64,000 nucleotides of DNA from JACPUW01 sp049115495 (GTDB taxonomy: Bacteria; Bacteroidota; Bacteroidia; CAILMK01; JACPUW01). The stretch lies in contig JAGDZV010000004.1 in assembly GCA_049115495.1 (NCBI GenBank), positions 310,001-374,000 of the forward strand, read 5' to 3'. Position numbers and translations under genes: made by a program. Positions 17,615-27,889 of the stretch are shown here, piece by piece (the first letter of the stretch is position 1; each line of letters begins with the position of its first letter). A model generated the notes under the pieces. The model had not been told where the DNA came from and did not search any database. It saw only the letters and a program-made list of their open reading frames with translations.

Positions 17615-18982
17615 ATGGCGATTGAATTAACAAAAGACCTTTTAAAATCTATTATTGGATGGATTGAAGATGGCAATTTTGATGATGCCATTAAGGTAGT
17701 TGTAGAATTGCACCCTGCTGATATTGCTGACCTTATTGAGTCTTTAGACAAAGAAGCTGTTGCAAAGATTTTTGACTTTTTCAATGATGAGCTTTCGGCT
17801 GAAGTTCTTTCTGAGCTTGAAGAAGACGTAAGAATAAAGTTGATGGAGTCATTTACGCCCAAACAAGTTTATTATAGATTCTTGAAAGGGATGGACTCTG
17901 ATGATGGCGCTGATCTTATTAACGAATTGCCTGATGATCAAAGAAAATCGGTGACCGAGTTTCTGCGCGCCGAGATCAAATCGGAAGCGGCAGACTTGAT
18001 ATCACTTTTGAAATATGATGAAGATACAGCGGGTGGTCTTATGGCCAAAGAGCTGGTGCGGGTGTATATAAATTGGACAGTTAAGCATTGTATTGATGAA
18101 ATAAGACGGGTAGCAGATGAAGTTGAGTCGGTATACGCGGTTTATGTAGTTGATGACAAAGGTGAGCTTATGGGTTTGGTGCCACTAAGCCGACTAATTA
18201 TTTCTAAGTCAACAGAACTTATAAGTGAATTTTACGACCCCAAAGTCGTATCAGTAAATGATACGGATTCGGCACAAAGCGTTGCTGATATTATGGAGAA
18301 GTATGATTTTGTAGCGCTACCGGTTGTTGATTTTATGAATAGACTGGTAGGAAGAATAACCATTGATGACGTTGTTGATTTTATAAGAGAAGAAGCGGAG
18401 GAAGATTATCAATTGGCATCAGGTTTATCTGAGAATGTGGAGTATTCAGATACGGTTTGGGTGTTGTCAAGGGCCAGATTACCTTGGTTATTTCTTGGCC
18501 TTTTAGGTGGAATAGCCTCATCAAAAGTTATTGGTTTATACGAGGCCGATATTAAAATTTACCCTGAAATGGCCTTGTTTATACCACTGATAGCCGCCAT
18601 GGGTGGTAATGCTGGTGTGCAGTCTTCAGCCATTGTGGTGCAAAGTTTAGCCAGCAACAGTATAATAGAATCGGGACTTTGGAGCAAACTAGGCAAAGAG
18701 CTTAAGGTAAGTTTGGTTAATGGTGTTTTATGCGGTATTGCACTTTTAATTTATGGGCTAATAGCTGAAGATAGTTTGAGCTTAAGCTTTACAATAAGCA
18801 CAGCACTACTTACGGTAGTTGTTATTGCAGCAGTTTTGGGGGCCTTTATCCCCATGTTCTTAAACTCGTTAAAAATTGATCCAGCCTTGGCTACCGGTCC
18901 ATTCATAACCACTACAAATGACTTGCTTGGCTTGGGGATCTATTTTTTTATTGGAAGATTGATGTATGGAATTGCCTTTTAA
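17615..18982 (+). CDS. mgtE: Magnesium transporter MgtE
   Basis: A 455-residue dimeric Mg2+ channel of the inner membrane. The N-terminal superhelical domain (about 1-130) and two CBS domains (about 135-260, with VEPDDK-like VYAVYVVDDKGELMG and FVALPVVDFMNRLVGRIT) form the cytoplasmic Mg2+ sensor. Five membrane helices follow from about residue 285. The pore signature reads PLIAAMGGNAGVQSSAIV, where GNAGVQ replaces the commoner GNAGTQ. The 3' end overlaps the next gene by 17 nt. Confidence 0.95.
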   Translation: MAIELTKDLLKSIIGWIEDGNFDDAIKVVVELHPADIADLIESLDKEAVAKIFDFFNDELSAEVLSELEEDVRIKLMESFTPKQVYYRFLKGMDSDDGADLINELPDDQRKSVTEFLRAEIKSEAADLISLLKYDEDTAGGLMAKELVRVYINWTVKHCIDEIRRVADEVESVYAVYVVDDKGELMGLVPLSRLIISKSTELISEFYDPKVVSVNDTDSAQSVADIMEKYDFVALPVVDFMNRLVGRITIDDVVDFIREEAEEDYQLASGLSENVEYSDTVWVLSRARLPWLFLGLLGGIASSKVIGLYEADIKIYPEMALFIPLIAAMGGNAGVQSSAIVVQSLASNSIIESGLWSKLGKELKVSLVNGVLCGIALLIYGLIAEDSLSLSFTISTALLTVVVIAAVLGAFIPMFLNSLKIDPALATGPFITTTNDLLGLGIYFFIGRLMYGIAF

Positions 18983-19904
18983 ACGCATTTTAATATGCGA
19001 CGATAGTCCTTCTTTTTTTCTTGATAGGCTTGGAGATTTGGGTTTTGAAATTGATTACAGGCCCTTAATTCAAAATGTAGAACTCCTTAAGCTTACCGAT
19101 ACTTTCGACGCCATTCTTATTAAAAGTGCCCTTGTTTTAGATGAGGCATTTTTTGAGCATTTCTCTAAATTGAAATTGGTTTTAAGGCCTGGTAGTGGTC
19201 TTGATAATGTAGATAAAGCATATTGCTCTAGAAATGGAATAAAAATTATAAACTCACCAAATGGCAATAGCAACGCAGTGGGAGAACACGCCATGGGTTT
19301 ATTACTTATGCTAACCAATAATTTGTATCGCGCCATTTCTGAAGTAAATCAACAAAAATGGATTAGAGAAGAAAACAGAGGGATTGAGCTAGAAGGCAGA
19401 AAAGTAGCCGTAATTGGAGTTGGGAATGCAGGTACCGCTTTTTGTAAAAAAATGTTGGGGTTTGATGTAAAACTATTGCCTTACGATAAGTATAAGCCAA
19501 GAATCGAATCAATTGAAAAAGAGTCTGTTAAGCTTGAAGATGTTTATGAAGGTGCTGAAATTGTAAGTCTGCATTTACCTTTAAATGAAGAAACACGCTA
19601 TTATGCGAATGATGAGTTCTTCAACTCGTTTAAAAATCCCATTTACTTTTTAAATACATCACGCGGAGGCGTTCTAAATACAACGGCTCTGCTTAAAGCT
19701 ATAGAAAAAGGTAAAGTTTTAAAAGCAGCCATTGATGTAATTGAAACTGAACCACTAGAAAAGGCAAGTACAAAGGAGAAAGAGCTGCTTAAAGAGCTCA
19801 TAAAAACAGGTAAAGTTCTAATAACACCCCATATAGCAGGTTGGACACATGAAGCAAAACGCAAAATGTTTAGCATTCTACTTGATAAGTATAAGCTCTT
19901 GTAG
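18966..19904 (+). CDS. D-isomer-specific 2-hydroxyacid dehydrogenase family protein
   Basis: A 312-residue NAD-dependent dehydrogenase of the phosphoglycerate dehydrogenase/D-lactate dehydrogenase superfamily. The Rossmann motif is VAVIGVGNAGTAF (about 141-153). The catalytic Arg lies in NTSRGGVLNT, the Glu in VIETEPLE and the His in TPHIAGWTHEA. It lacks an ACT domain, so it is not a classical long SerA. LRPGSGLDNVD in the substrate domain matches PGDH-like members. Substrate is unassigned. Its start lies inside mgtE, which suggests coupled translation. Confidence 0.85.
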   Translation: MELPFKRILICDDSPSFFLDRLGDLGFEIDYRPLIQNVELLKLTDTFDAILIKSALVLDEAFFEHFSKLKLVLRPGSGLDNVDKAYCSRNGIKIINSPNGNSNAVGEHAMGLLLMLTNNLYRAISEVNQQKWIREENRGIELEGRKVAVIGVGNAGTAFCKKMLGFDVKLLPYDKYKPRIESIEKESVKLEDVYEGAEIVSLHLPLNEETRYYANDEFFNSFKNPIYFLNTSRGGVLNTTALLKAIEKGKVLKAAIDVIETEPLEKASTKEKELLKELIKTGKVLITPHIAGWTHEAKRKMFSILLDKYKLL

Positions 19905-19950
19905 TTGCGCCACTTATCGTATAAAACTTAGCAGCTATGAATTATGAAAC

Positions 19951-19967
19951 TCATTAAGTCTTAATGA
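19951..19967. promoter_or_regulatory. 17-bp palindrome, possible operator upstream of the sensor kinase
   Basis: TCATTAAG-T-CTTAATGA is a perfect 8-1-8 inverted repeat in the 98-bp gap before the sensor kinase gene. It is AT-rich with no T tract, so it looks more like a dimeric-regulator binding site than a terminator. Confidence 0.4.
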
Positions 19968-20002
19968 TTCCTAAATTGAACTAATAATTGAGCTAATAAG
20001 CT

Positions 20003-23000
20003 TTGAAAATATGGCATCCTAAATACTCTTTGAGTGTATTCTTTCTGTTGAATGCATGGCTGGGTTTAAATGCGCAAGATTTTAATTTTAGGCATTTGAG
20101 CGTTGCAGAAGGTTTATCGCAGAGTGCTGTGCTCTGTTTGGCTCAAGATGAAATGGGATACATATGGGCCGGAACTGCCGACGGTTTAAATAGATATAAT
20201 GGGTATGAGTTTATTCATTTTAGAAATCGGCCTGGCGAAGCAAATTCTATCTCAGACAATTTTATATATAGTATTGAGCCAACCAGTAATGGTAATTTGT
20301 GGGTGGGCACTTTTGGAGGAGGGCTTAACTACTACAATGCAAACAAAAATGAATTTACCCGATTTAGAGCGGGTGGCGATAAAGGGCAGTTAAGGGATAA
20401 TGATATTTACTCCATTCTTGATGCAGATTCAATTCTGTTGGTTGGTACTGCTTCTGGTTTGCATTACAGTCTCAACCACAAGGATTTTGAGTACGTATAC
20501 TTAAATGATAGTTTCTTCTATATTCCTTATGACATTACCGTGCTAAAGAGTAAAGATGTAATCGTAGCTTCAGATTATGGTTTAAACAAATGGCAAAGAG
20601 GAAATAAACATCTAATTTCTTTATCAAAAGATGCTGATAATTTTAGGGAAAACGAAATCTCAGTTTACTGTGTTTACGAACTAAATAATGGTGAGATTTG
20701 GGTTGGAACCGATGATGGGATTCATGTTTTTGACAGTGAGTTCAAACTGCAGCAAAAACTAAAGCCCCAACTACAGGGTATTTCAAAAAGTGCCATCACA
20801 TCAATTTTTCAAGATGCTGAAGGTAATGTTTGGGTAGGTTCAAACGGTTCAGGAATGGCAATCTACAACCCCGCAAGTAGATTGTTTAGAGGGCTTGAGC
20901 CTGACGATTTTGATGATTTTTCTATTTCTGATGGTTCTATTACTGACGTTATTCAAGATAAGTCGGGTGTTGTTTGGATTGGTACTTACAATGGCGGAAT
21001 AAATGTTTACGATAGATTTATTAATCAATTTAGGTTATACCAACACAGAAAAGGTAGCGATAAAGGATTAAGTGAATCAAGAGTATTTGCCATTTACGAA
21101 ACCGAGCAAGGCGATGTATGGGTAGGAACAGATGGTGGAGGTTTAGACTACGTAGATCATACCATAAACACCGAAGGAGATATTGTTGCGGCATATTATG
21201 ATAAATCTAAAAGGGTATTTGAAAAGCAGCAAGTTTGGGTGATTACCGATAATAAAGATGGAAAACTATGGATTGGAACAATCGGAGATGGGTTATATCT
21301 TTTTGATCCAAAAAATCAAGAGACTAAAAACTGGCGTAAGAATAGTTTAGATAAAACCTCAATTTCAGACGATTCAATTTACTCAATGAAGCTGGATAGT
21401 AGAGGAGTTTTATGGATAGGAACGGATAGAGGAATAAATGCATTTAATAGAAAAACGGAAGAGTTTACTTCATACCAGATAAATCCTGATGATAGACGTG
21501 TTTTTAGCTCGAATACCGTTTTAGCTATTGAAGAAGATGCCTATGGTAACATTTGGGCAGGAACTTTTGGTGGCGGTATTGCTGTAATTAATCCTTCAAA
21601 AGGAATTGTAGAAACACATTTACATTCCAATTCAGATACCAATAGCCTAAGCTATGACAAGATAATGTCTATACATAAAGACCAAGAAGGAGTGATGTGG
21701 ATTGGAACTTTTGGTGGAGGATTTAATATATATGATGGCCAATCAAAAACATTTAATGCTTACACTGAGCTTGACGGACTTCCAAATGACGTGATTTACG
21801 GATTTTTAGAAGATGAGAGTGGCTATATGTGGATGAGCACAAACAACGGGTTAAGCGCTTTTAATATTAAAACCGGACATTTTAGAAACTTCGACGCATC
21901 GTGCAACCTGCAAAGCAATGAGTTTAATCAGGGTGCATTTTTTAAAGGAAAAACTGGTCGTTTTTATTTTGGGGGAATTAATGGCTTAAACTCTTTTATT
22001 CCTGAACAGGTAAAAATCAATAATTATAAGCCTCCCGTAAAAATTAATGCCTTTTCAAGTCCAGGAAATTTGCTTTCTACCGAAATTGAAAATGGACTAA
22101 GATCAATATCTTTAGACTTCGAATCCAATAATGTTTTTTTCGATTTTGTGGCATTCAACTATGTTAATTCACATTTAAATAAGTACCGCTATAAGTTAGA
22201 AGGACTTAACGAAGATTGGATTGAAGCCGGCAAAAACCGCACGGCAAGTTTTACTAATCTTGACCCTGGAGACTACACGTTTAAAGTACAAGCTGCCAAT
22301 AATGATGGGGTATGGAACACAACCGGAGCGCAAGTAGAAGTAAATGTGCTTTCTCCTTTTTATATGAAGTGGTGGTTTCAGCCCATGCTTTTTATTATGG
22401 CGGTTAGCATAGTGGCACTAATTGCATTTTTAATTGTTAAAACCGTAAGAAGTAGTACCAAGCAACAATTGATTCAAGCCGATTTAAAGTTGGCCGAAAC
22501 TGAAAAAGAAGGACTGAAATATAGGCTGACTTCACTTAGAGCGCAAATGGACCCTCATTTCATATTCAATTCTCTGAATAGCATTCAGCATTTCATAACC
22601 CGTAATGATAAAGACTCGGCAAGGGGCTATTTAAGCAAGTTTGCAAAGCTAATGCGGCTAATATTGAACAGTTCAAGAGAAGAAACCATTTCTCTGGCAG
22701 AGGAGATAGATACCCTAAAATTATACATTGACCTTGAGCGACTAAGGTTTGATTATAAGTTTGATTACAAAATTCAAATTGATGACAACATTGACCCCGA
22801 TGAAGTTGATGTGCCAACTATGCTTTTGCAGCCTTATATAGAAAATGCAATAATTCATGGGCTTAAGAATAAGGTAGACGAGCAAGGGCTTTTAAAAATG
22901 AATATTTACCCTGTAGGAAACGAAGGAATTAAGGTTGAGATTGAAGATAATGGAATTGGCAGAAAGAAAGCTGCCGAAATAAGAAGTCAGAAATTAGATA

Positions 23001-23161
23001 GATATAAATCTTTAGGAATGCAGGTTACGCAAGACCGTTTGAAACTTTGGAGCACAGGCAAAGAAGAGCCAACCGTGAGCATAACCGATCTCTTTGATGA
23101 AGATAAAAATCCTGTAGGAACACGGGTTGAAGTTTTTATTAAAGTTTCGCTTTTTGATTAA
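20003..23161 (+). CDS. Two-component sensor: periplasmic propeller plus LytS-type histidine kinase
   Basis: A 1052-residue membrane sensor. Residues 1-25 are a signal peptide ending in GLNAQ. A long periplasmic part contains a dozen or more Reg_prop propeller blades of the form G.(I/V)W(I/V)GT.GGG(L/I). A Y_Y_Y domain follows (YRYKLEGLNEDWIEAGKN to DYTFKVQAANNDGVW, about 735-785). One membrane helix lies near 795-815, then a HisKA_7/LytS-type kinase with the phospho-His in QMDPHFIFNSLNSIQHF (His852) and an HATPase domain (PYIENAIIHGLKNK; EDNGIGRKKA). It lacks the fused receiver/AraC part of Bacteroides hybrid two-component systems. The LytTR regulator 20 nt downstream is its likely partner. 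The ligand is unknown; related sensors read polysaccharides or other surface cues. Confidence 0.92.
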   Translation: MKIWHPKYSLSVFFLLNAWLGLNAQDFNFRHLSVAEGLSQSAVLCLAQDEMGYIWAGTADGLNRYNGYEFIHFRNRPGEANSISDNFIYSIEPTSNGNLWVGTFGGGLNYYNANKNEFTRFRAGGDKGQLRDNDIYSILDADSILLVGTASGLHYSLNHKDFEYVYLNDSFFYIPYDITVLKSKDVIVASDYGLNKWQRGNKHLISLSKDADNFRENEISVYCVYELNNGEIWVGTDDGIHVFDSEFKLQQKLKPQLQGISKSAITSIFQDAEGNVWVGSNGSGMAIYNPASRLFRGLEPDDFDDFSISDGSITDVIQDKSGVVWIGTYNGGINVYDRFINQFRLYQHRKGSDKGLSESRVFAIYETEQGDVWVGTDGGGLDYVDHTINTEGDIVAAYYDKSKRVFEKQQVWVITDNKDGKLWIGTIGDGLYLFDPKNQETKNWRKNSLDKTSISDDSIYSMKLDSRGVLWIGTDRGINAFNRKTEEFTSYQINPDDRRVFSSNTVLAIEEDAYGNIWAGTFGGGIAVINPSKGIVETHLHSNSDTNSLSYDKIMSIHKDQEGVMWIGTFGGGFNIYDGQSKTFNAYTELDGLPNDVIYGFLEDESGYMWMSTNNGLSAFNIKTGHFRNFDASCNLQSNEFNQGAFFKGKTGRFYFGGINGLNSFIPEQVKINNYKPPVKINAFSSPGNLLSTEIENGLRSISLDFESNNVFFDFVAFNYVNSHLNKYRYKLEGLNEDWIEAGKNRTASFTNLDPGDYTFKVQAANNDGVWNTTGAQVEVNVLSPFYMKWWFQPMLFIMAVSIVALIAFLIVKTVRSSTKQQLIQADLKLAETEKEGLKYRLTSLRAQMDPHFIFNSLNSIQHFITRNDKDSARGYLSKFAKLMRLILNSSREETISLAEEIDTLKLYIDLERLRFDYKFDYKIQIDDNIDPDEVDVPTMLLQPYIENAIIHGLKNKVDEQGLLKMNIYPVGNEGIKVEIEDNGIGRKKAAEIRSQKLDRYKSLGMQVTQDRLKLWSTGKEEPTVSITDLFDEDKNPVGTRVEVFIKVSLFD

Positions 23162-23181
23162 CCTTTAAAAAATTATGCAAA

Positions 23182-23928
23182 ATGATGAGAGCTGTAATTA
23201 TTGATGATGAAGTAAGAAGCCGTGAGTCTTTAGAGATACTGGTAAAAGAAAATTGTAAGAATGTAGAAGTTGTTGCTTTGGCCGAAAGTGTTGAAAGTGG
23301 TTTGGCTACCTTAAAACAACATAAACCAGATCTTCTTTTTTTGGACATTGAACTACAAGATGGCACCGGTTTTGACCTTTTGGAAAAAAGTGCATTAGAT
23401 GATTTTCATGTAATATTCACAACGGCATTTGAGAATTATGCCTTAAAAGCACTAAAGTTAAGTGCAGTTGATTATCTGCTAAAACCAATTAATGCTGAAG
23501 AACTTGTACAAGCTGTTAATAAGGCTGAGGAGCTTAGTGATAATGATAGTACAAACAAAAATTTTGAATTGTTATTACAAAACCTTCAAAACTCTACCGG
23601 GAAGCACAAAATTGCTCTACCAACAAGCGAAGGCTTAACATTTATAAATGTATCAGATATAATTAGATGCCAAGCTGATGGAAGCTACACACATTTCTTT
23701 TTTAAAGATCGAAAGAAAATATTGGTGAGTAAAAAAATTAAAGAATACGAAGAGCTGCTCTCGCCATACAACTTTGTTAGGGTACATCATAGCCATTTAG
23801 TAAATCTTGATGAAGTGGCTAAATATGTAAGAGGAGATGGTGGATATGTAGTAATGAGCGACGGAGAAACCGTTTATGTGAGTAAGAGAAAGAAGGAAGA
23901 TTTTATGTCAGCTCTTAACAAGGCTTAA
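23182..23928 (+). CDS. LytTR-family response regulator
   Basis: A 248-residue DNA-binding response regulator. The receiver domain (about 1-120) has IIDDE acidic residues (Asp8/Asp9), the phospho-acceptor Asp55 in LLFLDIELQDG, and Lys in YLLKPIN. The LytTR domain (about 145-245) contains LPTSEGLTFINVSDIIRCQAD and the FVRVHHSHLVNLDEV motif. A second ATG at 23185 is equally possible as start. It directly follows the sensor kinase and precedes the TonB receptor/T9SS-cargo genes, which are reasonable targets. Confidence 0.94.
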   Translation: MMRAVIIDDEVRSRESLEILVKENCKNVEVVALAESVESGLATLKQHKPDLLFLDIELQDGTGFDLLEKSALDDFHVIFTTAFENYALKALKLSAVDYLLKPINAEELVQAVNKAEELSDNDSTNKNFELLLQNLQNSTGKHKIALPTSEGLTFINVSDIIRCQADGSYTHFFFKDRKKILVSKKIKEYEELLSPYNFVRVHHSHLVNLDEVAKYVRGDGGYVVMSDGETVYVSKRKKEDFMSALNKA

Positions 23929-24078
23929 CAAAAAGGCCATGTATGAAAAAGGTTAACCATATATAGAATGGTCCATTGCTACACCTAACTCTCTCTTTAC
24001 CTTGCACTAGCATCCTTAAAGAATACTACTCTGGCCACTAAGGCTACCTAAAGAAAATCAACTTGCTGTTAAGCAAAG

Positions 24079-24107
24079 TGAAAAATTTAACCCATTTTTG
24101 AAAAATT
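24079..24107 (+). promoter_or_regulatory. Pair of 9-bp direct repeats, candidate LytTR binding site
   Basis: TGAAAAATT occurs at 24079-24087 and 24099-24107, a 20-nt period, about two helical turns. Known LytTR regulators bind two 9-bp direct repeats about 12 bp apart. The site lies in the 197-bp gap 23929-24125, which otherwise shows no ORF, hairpin terminator or exact TAnnTTTG box, just upstream of the TonB receptor gene. The repeats are AT-rich, so chance cannot be excluded. Confidence 0.35.
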
Positions 24108-24125
24108 AATGATGAGAAAGGCAAT

Positions 24126-27100
24126 ATGAAACAAGTTTACAAAACACTACTCTTTCTACTACTTTCTGCCTTTTCCTTAAACGCTCAGGTGCAAACAGGT
24201 ACTGTTAAAGTGCATGTTGTTGATGAGAATGGAGAAGACTTCCTTGGCGCCAACGTTGCCATATATGAAGGTGAAAAATTTATAAAGGGTAACTCAACCG
24301 ACCCTTTTGGATTGGCTACAATAGCCAATATTGAGCCGGGTACTTATTCCGTGAAAATATCTTTTGTGGGGTACGCACCTTACACACAGAATAATGTAAC
24401 TGTAGGTTCAAACAACATTCGAAGTCTCGAAGTTGAAATGCAGGTTGAAAGCGAAGAACTTAACGAAGTGATTGTTGTAGCAGAAAAGCCAATGATTGAT
24501 GAAGCTTATGGCGGTATGAACACTAAGAATACTGAAGAAATCGGTAGACTTCCTGTTCGTGGTACTGTTGGCGTAATTGCAACTTCTGGTGGTGTTACTT
24601 CAGTTGATGGTTCTGCACCAGTTATTCGTGGTGGTAGATCAAATCAAGTAATCACATATATAGATGGTATGCCTGTTCGTGGTAGTGGAGCAATGGCTCA
24701 ATCATCTTATGGAGAAATTCAGGTATACCAATCTGGTATTCCTGCAAAGTTTGGAGATGCCACATCTGGTGTAGTAAACATTACTACACGTAAGCCAACA
24801 AACAACTTCTACAACAGATTTGAGATGATTACATCTGAAGGCTTAGATGGTTATGGTTACAATACTTTCGAGTTTCTTTCAGCAGGTCCTTTAAAAAGAA
24901 AAGTGATTGATACTGTTTCAGGTAAGTCAATCGCTCAAATTGGTTACCTAATTGGTGGTAACATTAACCACAGATTAGATGGTGACCCTTCTCCAATAGG
25001 TATTTGGAAGGTTAATGACGATGTGATTGCTAACATCAGACAAAACCCTCTAAGACCGTCACCAATCGGTTCTGGTTTTGTATCGCAATCTGAGTTTATC
25101 ACATTTGATGATATGGAACGCGTAAGAGTTAAACCTAACACTCAAAGTTTAAGTTACAACGTAAATGGTAAAGTAGATTGGTTACTTTCAGATAACGTTA
25201 TGCTTACCTTAGGTGGTAGGGCAAGACGATTTGCCGGTAATGATTACATCTACACCTACTCATTGCTTAATTATGATAATAACTCTGAGTTCACTAACGA
25301 AACTTATGCTGGTTACATTAGGCTACGTCAAAGCTTTAATAGTTCTGAAGGAGCACTAATTCAAAATGCAGGTTATTCATTGCAGTTTGATTACACCTAT
25401 TTCCAAAATGTTCGTTGGGACCCTGAGCACCAAGATCAAGTGTTTAACTACGGCCATGTAGGTAAGTTTGAGAATTACAACCAAAAATTCTTATGGCAAA
25501 ACAGAGAGATTTATTCTGGAACTGATTCAGCATTTAATCTATTTGCCATGTACGAAACTGAAACACCGTTTGATACAGCAGTAAGGTTTACACCGGGTAC
25601 TGCAAACCCTGTTTCAGCCAACTATACAAAACAATTCTATGATTTTGCTGGTGGAAACGTGAGTAATCTAACTCAGATTCAGCAAAATGGTGGTTTAATA
25701 AATGGTACTACACCTCCTACACTTTATTCATTATGGAGTGATGTTGGTACACCATATACTAGCTATGCTAAGGCAAGCGAAGAGCAGGTGTCAGTAAACT
25801 TTTCATTAAACGGATCAGTGGGTAACCACAACTTAGAAATGGGTTTTAGATATGAGGAGAGAACGCTAAGAAGTTACGGAATTGGAGCAGCCGGTTTATG
25901 GAATACCATGAGACAGTCTTCAAACCGTCATATCAAATTTGGATCAAATTCACTTGATAGCGCTATTTATGTGTTTACTGATGGCGAATACAGAGGATAT
26001 GAGCTTCATAAAGCCAAAGGCGCTTTCTTAGATACAGTTAAATTCCCTAAGGCTTTGGTTGCTGATCAGCAGACTTCTTTTGACCAAAACTTCAGAAATT
26101 ATTTGATCGAAAACGGTTATACCGATGTATACGGAAACCCAATCAATCAGTATACTTTTATAAATCCTGATGCCTATGACCCATCAATTTTCCAATTAGA
26201 TTGGTTTAGTGCTGATGACCTTTTGCAAAATGGGTCAGTTAGTTATTATGGTTATGATCATTTAGGAAATAAGCTTAGAGAAAGACCATCTCTAAATGAT
26301 TACCTCAATAATACTGAAGAGCGTAAGATAGCCCCTTATAACCCAATTTATATGGCAGGTTATATTCAGGATGAAGTGATTTTTAACAACCTTAACTTAA
26401 GACTTGGTGTAAGGGTTGACCGTTTTGATGCAAACCAATGGGTATTAAAAGATGATTATAGTCTTTATCCAACCAAAACAGTTGGCGAGCTTGCAAATGA
26501 TGCCAACTTAAGTGAGCATGTTTCTCCTTCTAACATAGGCGATGATTACTCTGTATATGTAGATGATCCATACAATCCTACCAAAGTAGTAGGTTATAGA
26601 AGCGGTGAGAAATGGTATACGGCCGATGGAGCTGAAACCAACGATCCGGCTGTAATTGCTCAAGAGTCAAATACAGGTACAATTGCCCCTTACACTTTCT
26701 TTGCTAGCAAATCAGAAGAGAATGAAATTGGTTTAACTGATGAGTCTTTCGAAGATTATAGACCACAGATAAACATTATGCCAAGGGTAGCAGTATCATT
26801 CCCAATTAGTGATAGAGCAATGTTCTTTGCTAATTATGATGTACTAACTCAAAGACCATCAACTGGTAACATTGCAACTATTGATGCATATTATTACTTA
26901 CCAGCTCGTTCTACTGGAACTATTGGTAACCCTAACCTTTTACCAGAAAAAACTATCTCTTATGAGTTAGGTTTCCAACAAACCATTGGCGAGAACATGG
27001 CAATTAAAGTTAACGCTTACTACAAAGAGCTTAGAGATATGATTCAAATAGTTCCACGTAGATATGCCTACCCAATTGATTACACAACCTTCGGAAATAT

Positions 27101-27866
27101 TGATTTTGGTACAGTGAAAGGTTTGATTTTTAACTACAAGTTGCGTCCGAGTTACTACAGTAACAACAAGAATGTAACTCTTGAAGCCAATTATACATTA
27201 CAGTTTGCAAACGCAACCGGTTCTAGCGCAGGTACTCAGGCTGCATTGATTAATGCTGGTCAGCCAAACTTGAGAACACTTCAGCCAACAAGTCAAGACC
27301 GTCGTCACAACTTTGTTTTATCTCTCGATTATAGATATGGAGCAGGCGATGCTTACAATGGCCCAATTGTAGGAGGAAGAAAGATTTTCCAAAACACAGG
27401 AGTTAACCTAATTGGTAGCGCGCTTTCTGGTAGACCATATTCAGGTCAAAAGAATGTAACGCAAGCAGTATCATTAGGTGTAGCTCAGAGATCTACCATA
27501 GATGGTACCATTAACGGTAACCGTTACCCGTGGTTGTTTAATGTAGACATGAGAGTTGATAAATCTTTCGGACTTGTAGTAGGTTCAAAAGAAGACAAAG
27601 TGGGCAACACAGTTCCAAAAGTGGCTCAGTTAACCGTTTACTTGTGGGCTCAAAATGTATTCAACACAAGAAACATTGTTGGTCTTTACCGCTACACAGG
27701 ATTGCCAGATGATGATGGTTGGTTAAATTCAGCTGAAGGTCAACAAGCAATGCTTACCACAACAGATGTAAATTCTTACATGGATTTATATAATGCCAAG
27801 GTTCAAAACCCAGGAAACTTCACAAGACCAAGGCTTATTCGTTTAGGCGTTGTAATGTCATTCTAA
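24126..27866 (+). CDS. TonB-dependent receptor with carboxypeptidase-regulatory-like domain
   Basis: A 1246-residue outer-membrane receptor. The signal peptide ends at FSLNAQ (about residue 21). A CarboxypepD_reg-like domain covers about 25-115 (GTVKVHVVDENGEDFLGANVAIYEG). The plug domain follows (about 140-220) with SAPVIRGGRSNQVITYIDG, then a large barrel ending RLIRLGVVMSF with the terminal Phe typical of outer-membrane barrels. There is no SusD homologue next door, so it is not a standard SusCD uptake pair. Its neighbours are a large T9SS cargo and a PorV-like barrel. The role may be cargo display or uptake at the surface. Confidence 0.9.
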   Translation: MKQVYKTLLFLLLSAFSLNAQVQTGTVKVHVVDENGEDFLGANVAIYEGEKFIKGNSTDPFGLATIANIEPGTYSVKISFVGYAPYTQNNVTVGSNNIRSLEVEMQVESEELNEVIVVAEKPMIDEAYGGMNTKNTEEIGRLPVRGTVGVIATSGGVTSVDGSAPVIRGGRSNQVITYIDGMPVRGSGAMAQSSYGEIQVYQSGIPAKFGDATSGVVNITTRKPTNNFYNRFEMITSEGLDGYGYNTFEFLSAGPLKRKVIDTVSGKSIAQIGYLIGGNINHRLDGDPSPIGIWKVNDDVIANIRQNPLRPSPIGSGFVSQSEFITFDDMERVRVKPNTQSLSYNVNGKVDWLLSDNVMLTLGGRARRFAGNDYIYTYSLLNYDNNSEFTNETYAGYIRLRQSFNSSEGALIQNAGYSLQFDYTYFQNVRWDPEHQDQVFNYGHVGKFENYNQKFLWQNREIYSGTDSAFNLFAMYETETPFDTAVRFTPGTANPVSANYTKQFYDFAGGNVSNLTQIQQNGGLINGTTPPTLYSLWSDVGTPYTSYAKASEEQVSVNFSLNGSVGNHNLEMGFRYEERTLRSYGIGAAGLWNTMRQSSNRHIKFGSNSLDSAIYVFTDGEYRGYELHKAKGAFLDTVKFPKALVADQQTSFDQNFRNYLIENGYTDVYGNPINQYTFINPDAYDPSIFQLDWFSADDLLQNGSVSYYGYDHLGNKLRERPSLNDYLNNTEERKIAPYNPIYMAGYIQDEVIFNNLNLRLGVRVDRFDANQWVLKDDYSLYPTKTVGELANDANLSEHVSPSNIGDDYSVYVDDPYNPTKVVGYRSGEKWYTADGAETNDPAVIAQESNTGTIAPYTFFASKSEENEIGLTDESFEDYRPQINIMPRVAVSFPISDRAMFFANYDVLTQRPSTGNIATIDAYYYLPARSTGTIGNPNLLPEKTISYELGFQQTIGENMAIKVNAYYKELRDMIQIVPRRYAYPIDYTTFGNIDFGTVKGLIFNYKLRPSYYSNNKNVTLEANYTLQFANATGSSAGTQAALINAGQPNLRTLQPTSQDRRHNFVLSLDYRYGAGDAYNGPIVGGRKIFQNTGVNLIGSALSGRPYSGQKNVTQAVSLGVAQRSTIDGTINGNRYPWLFNVDMRVDKSFGLVVGSKEDKVGNTVPKVAQLTVYLWAQNVFNTRNIVGLYRYTGLPDDDGWLNSAEGQQAMLTTTDVNSYMDLYNAKVQNPGNFTRPRLIRLGVVMSF

Positions 27867-27889
27867 TAAACACCAAAGAACCAAGATTT

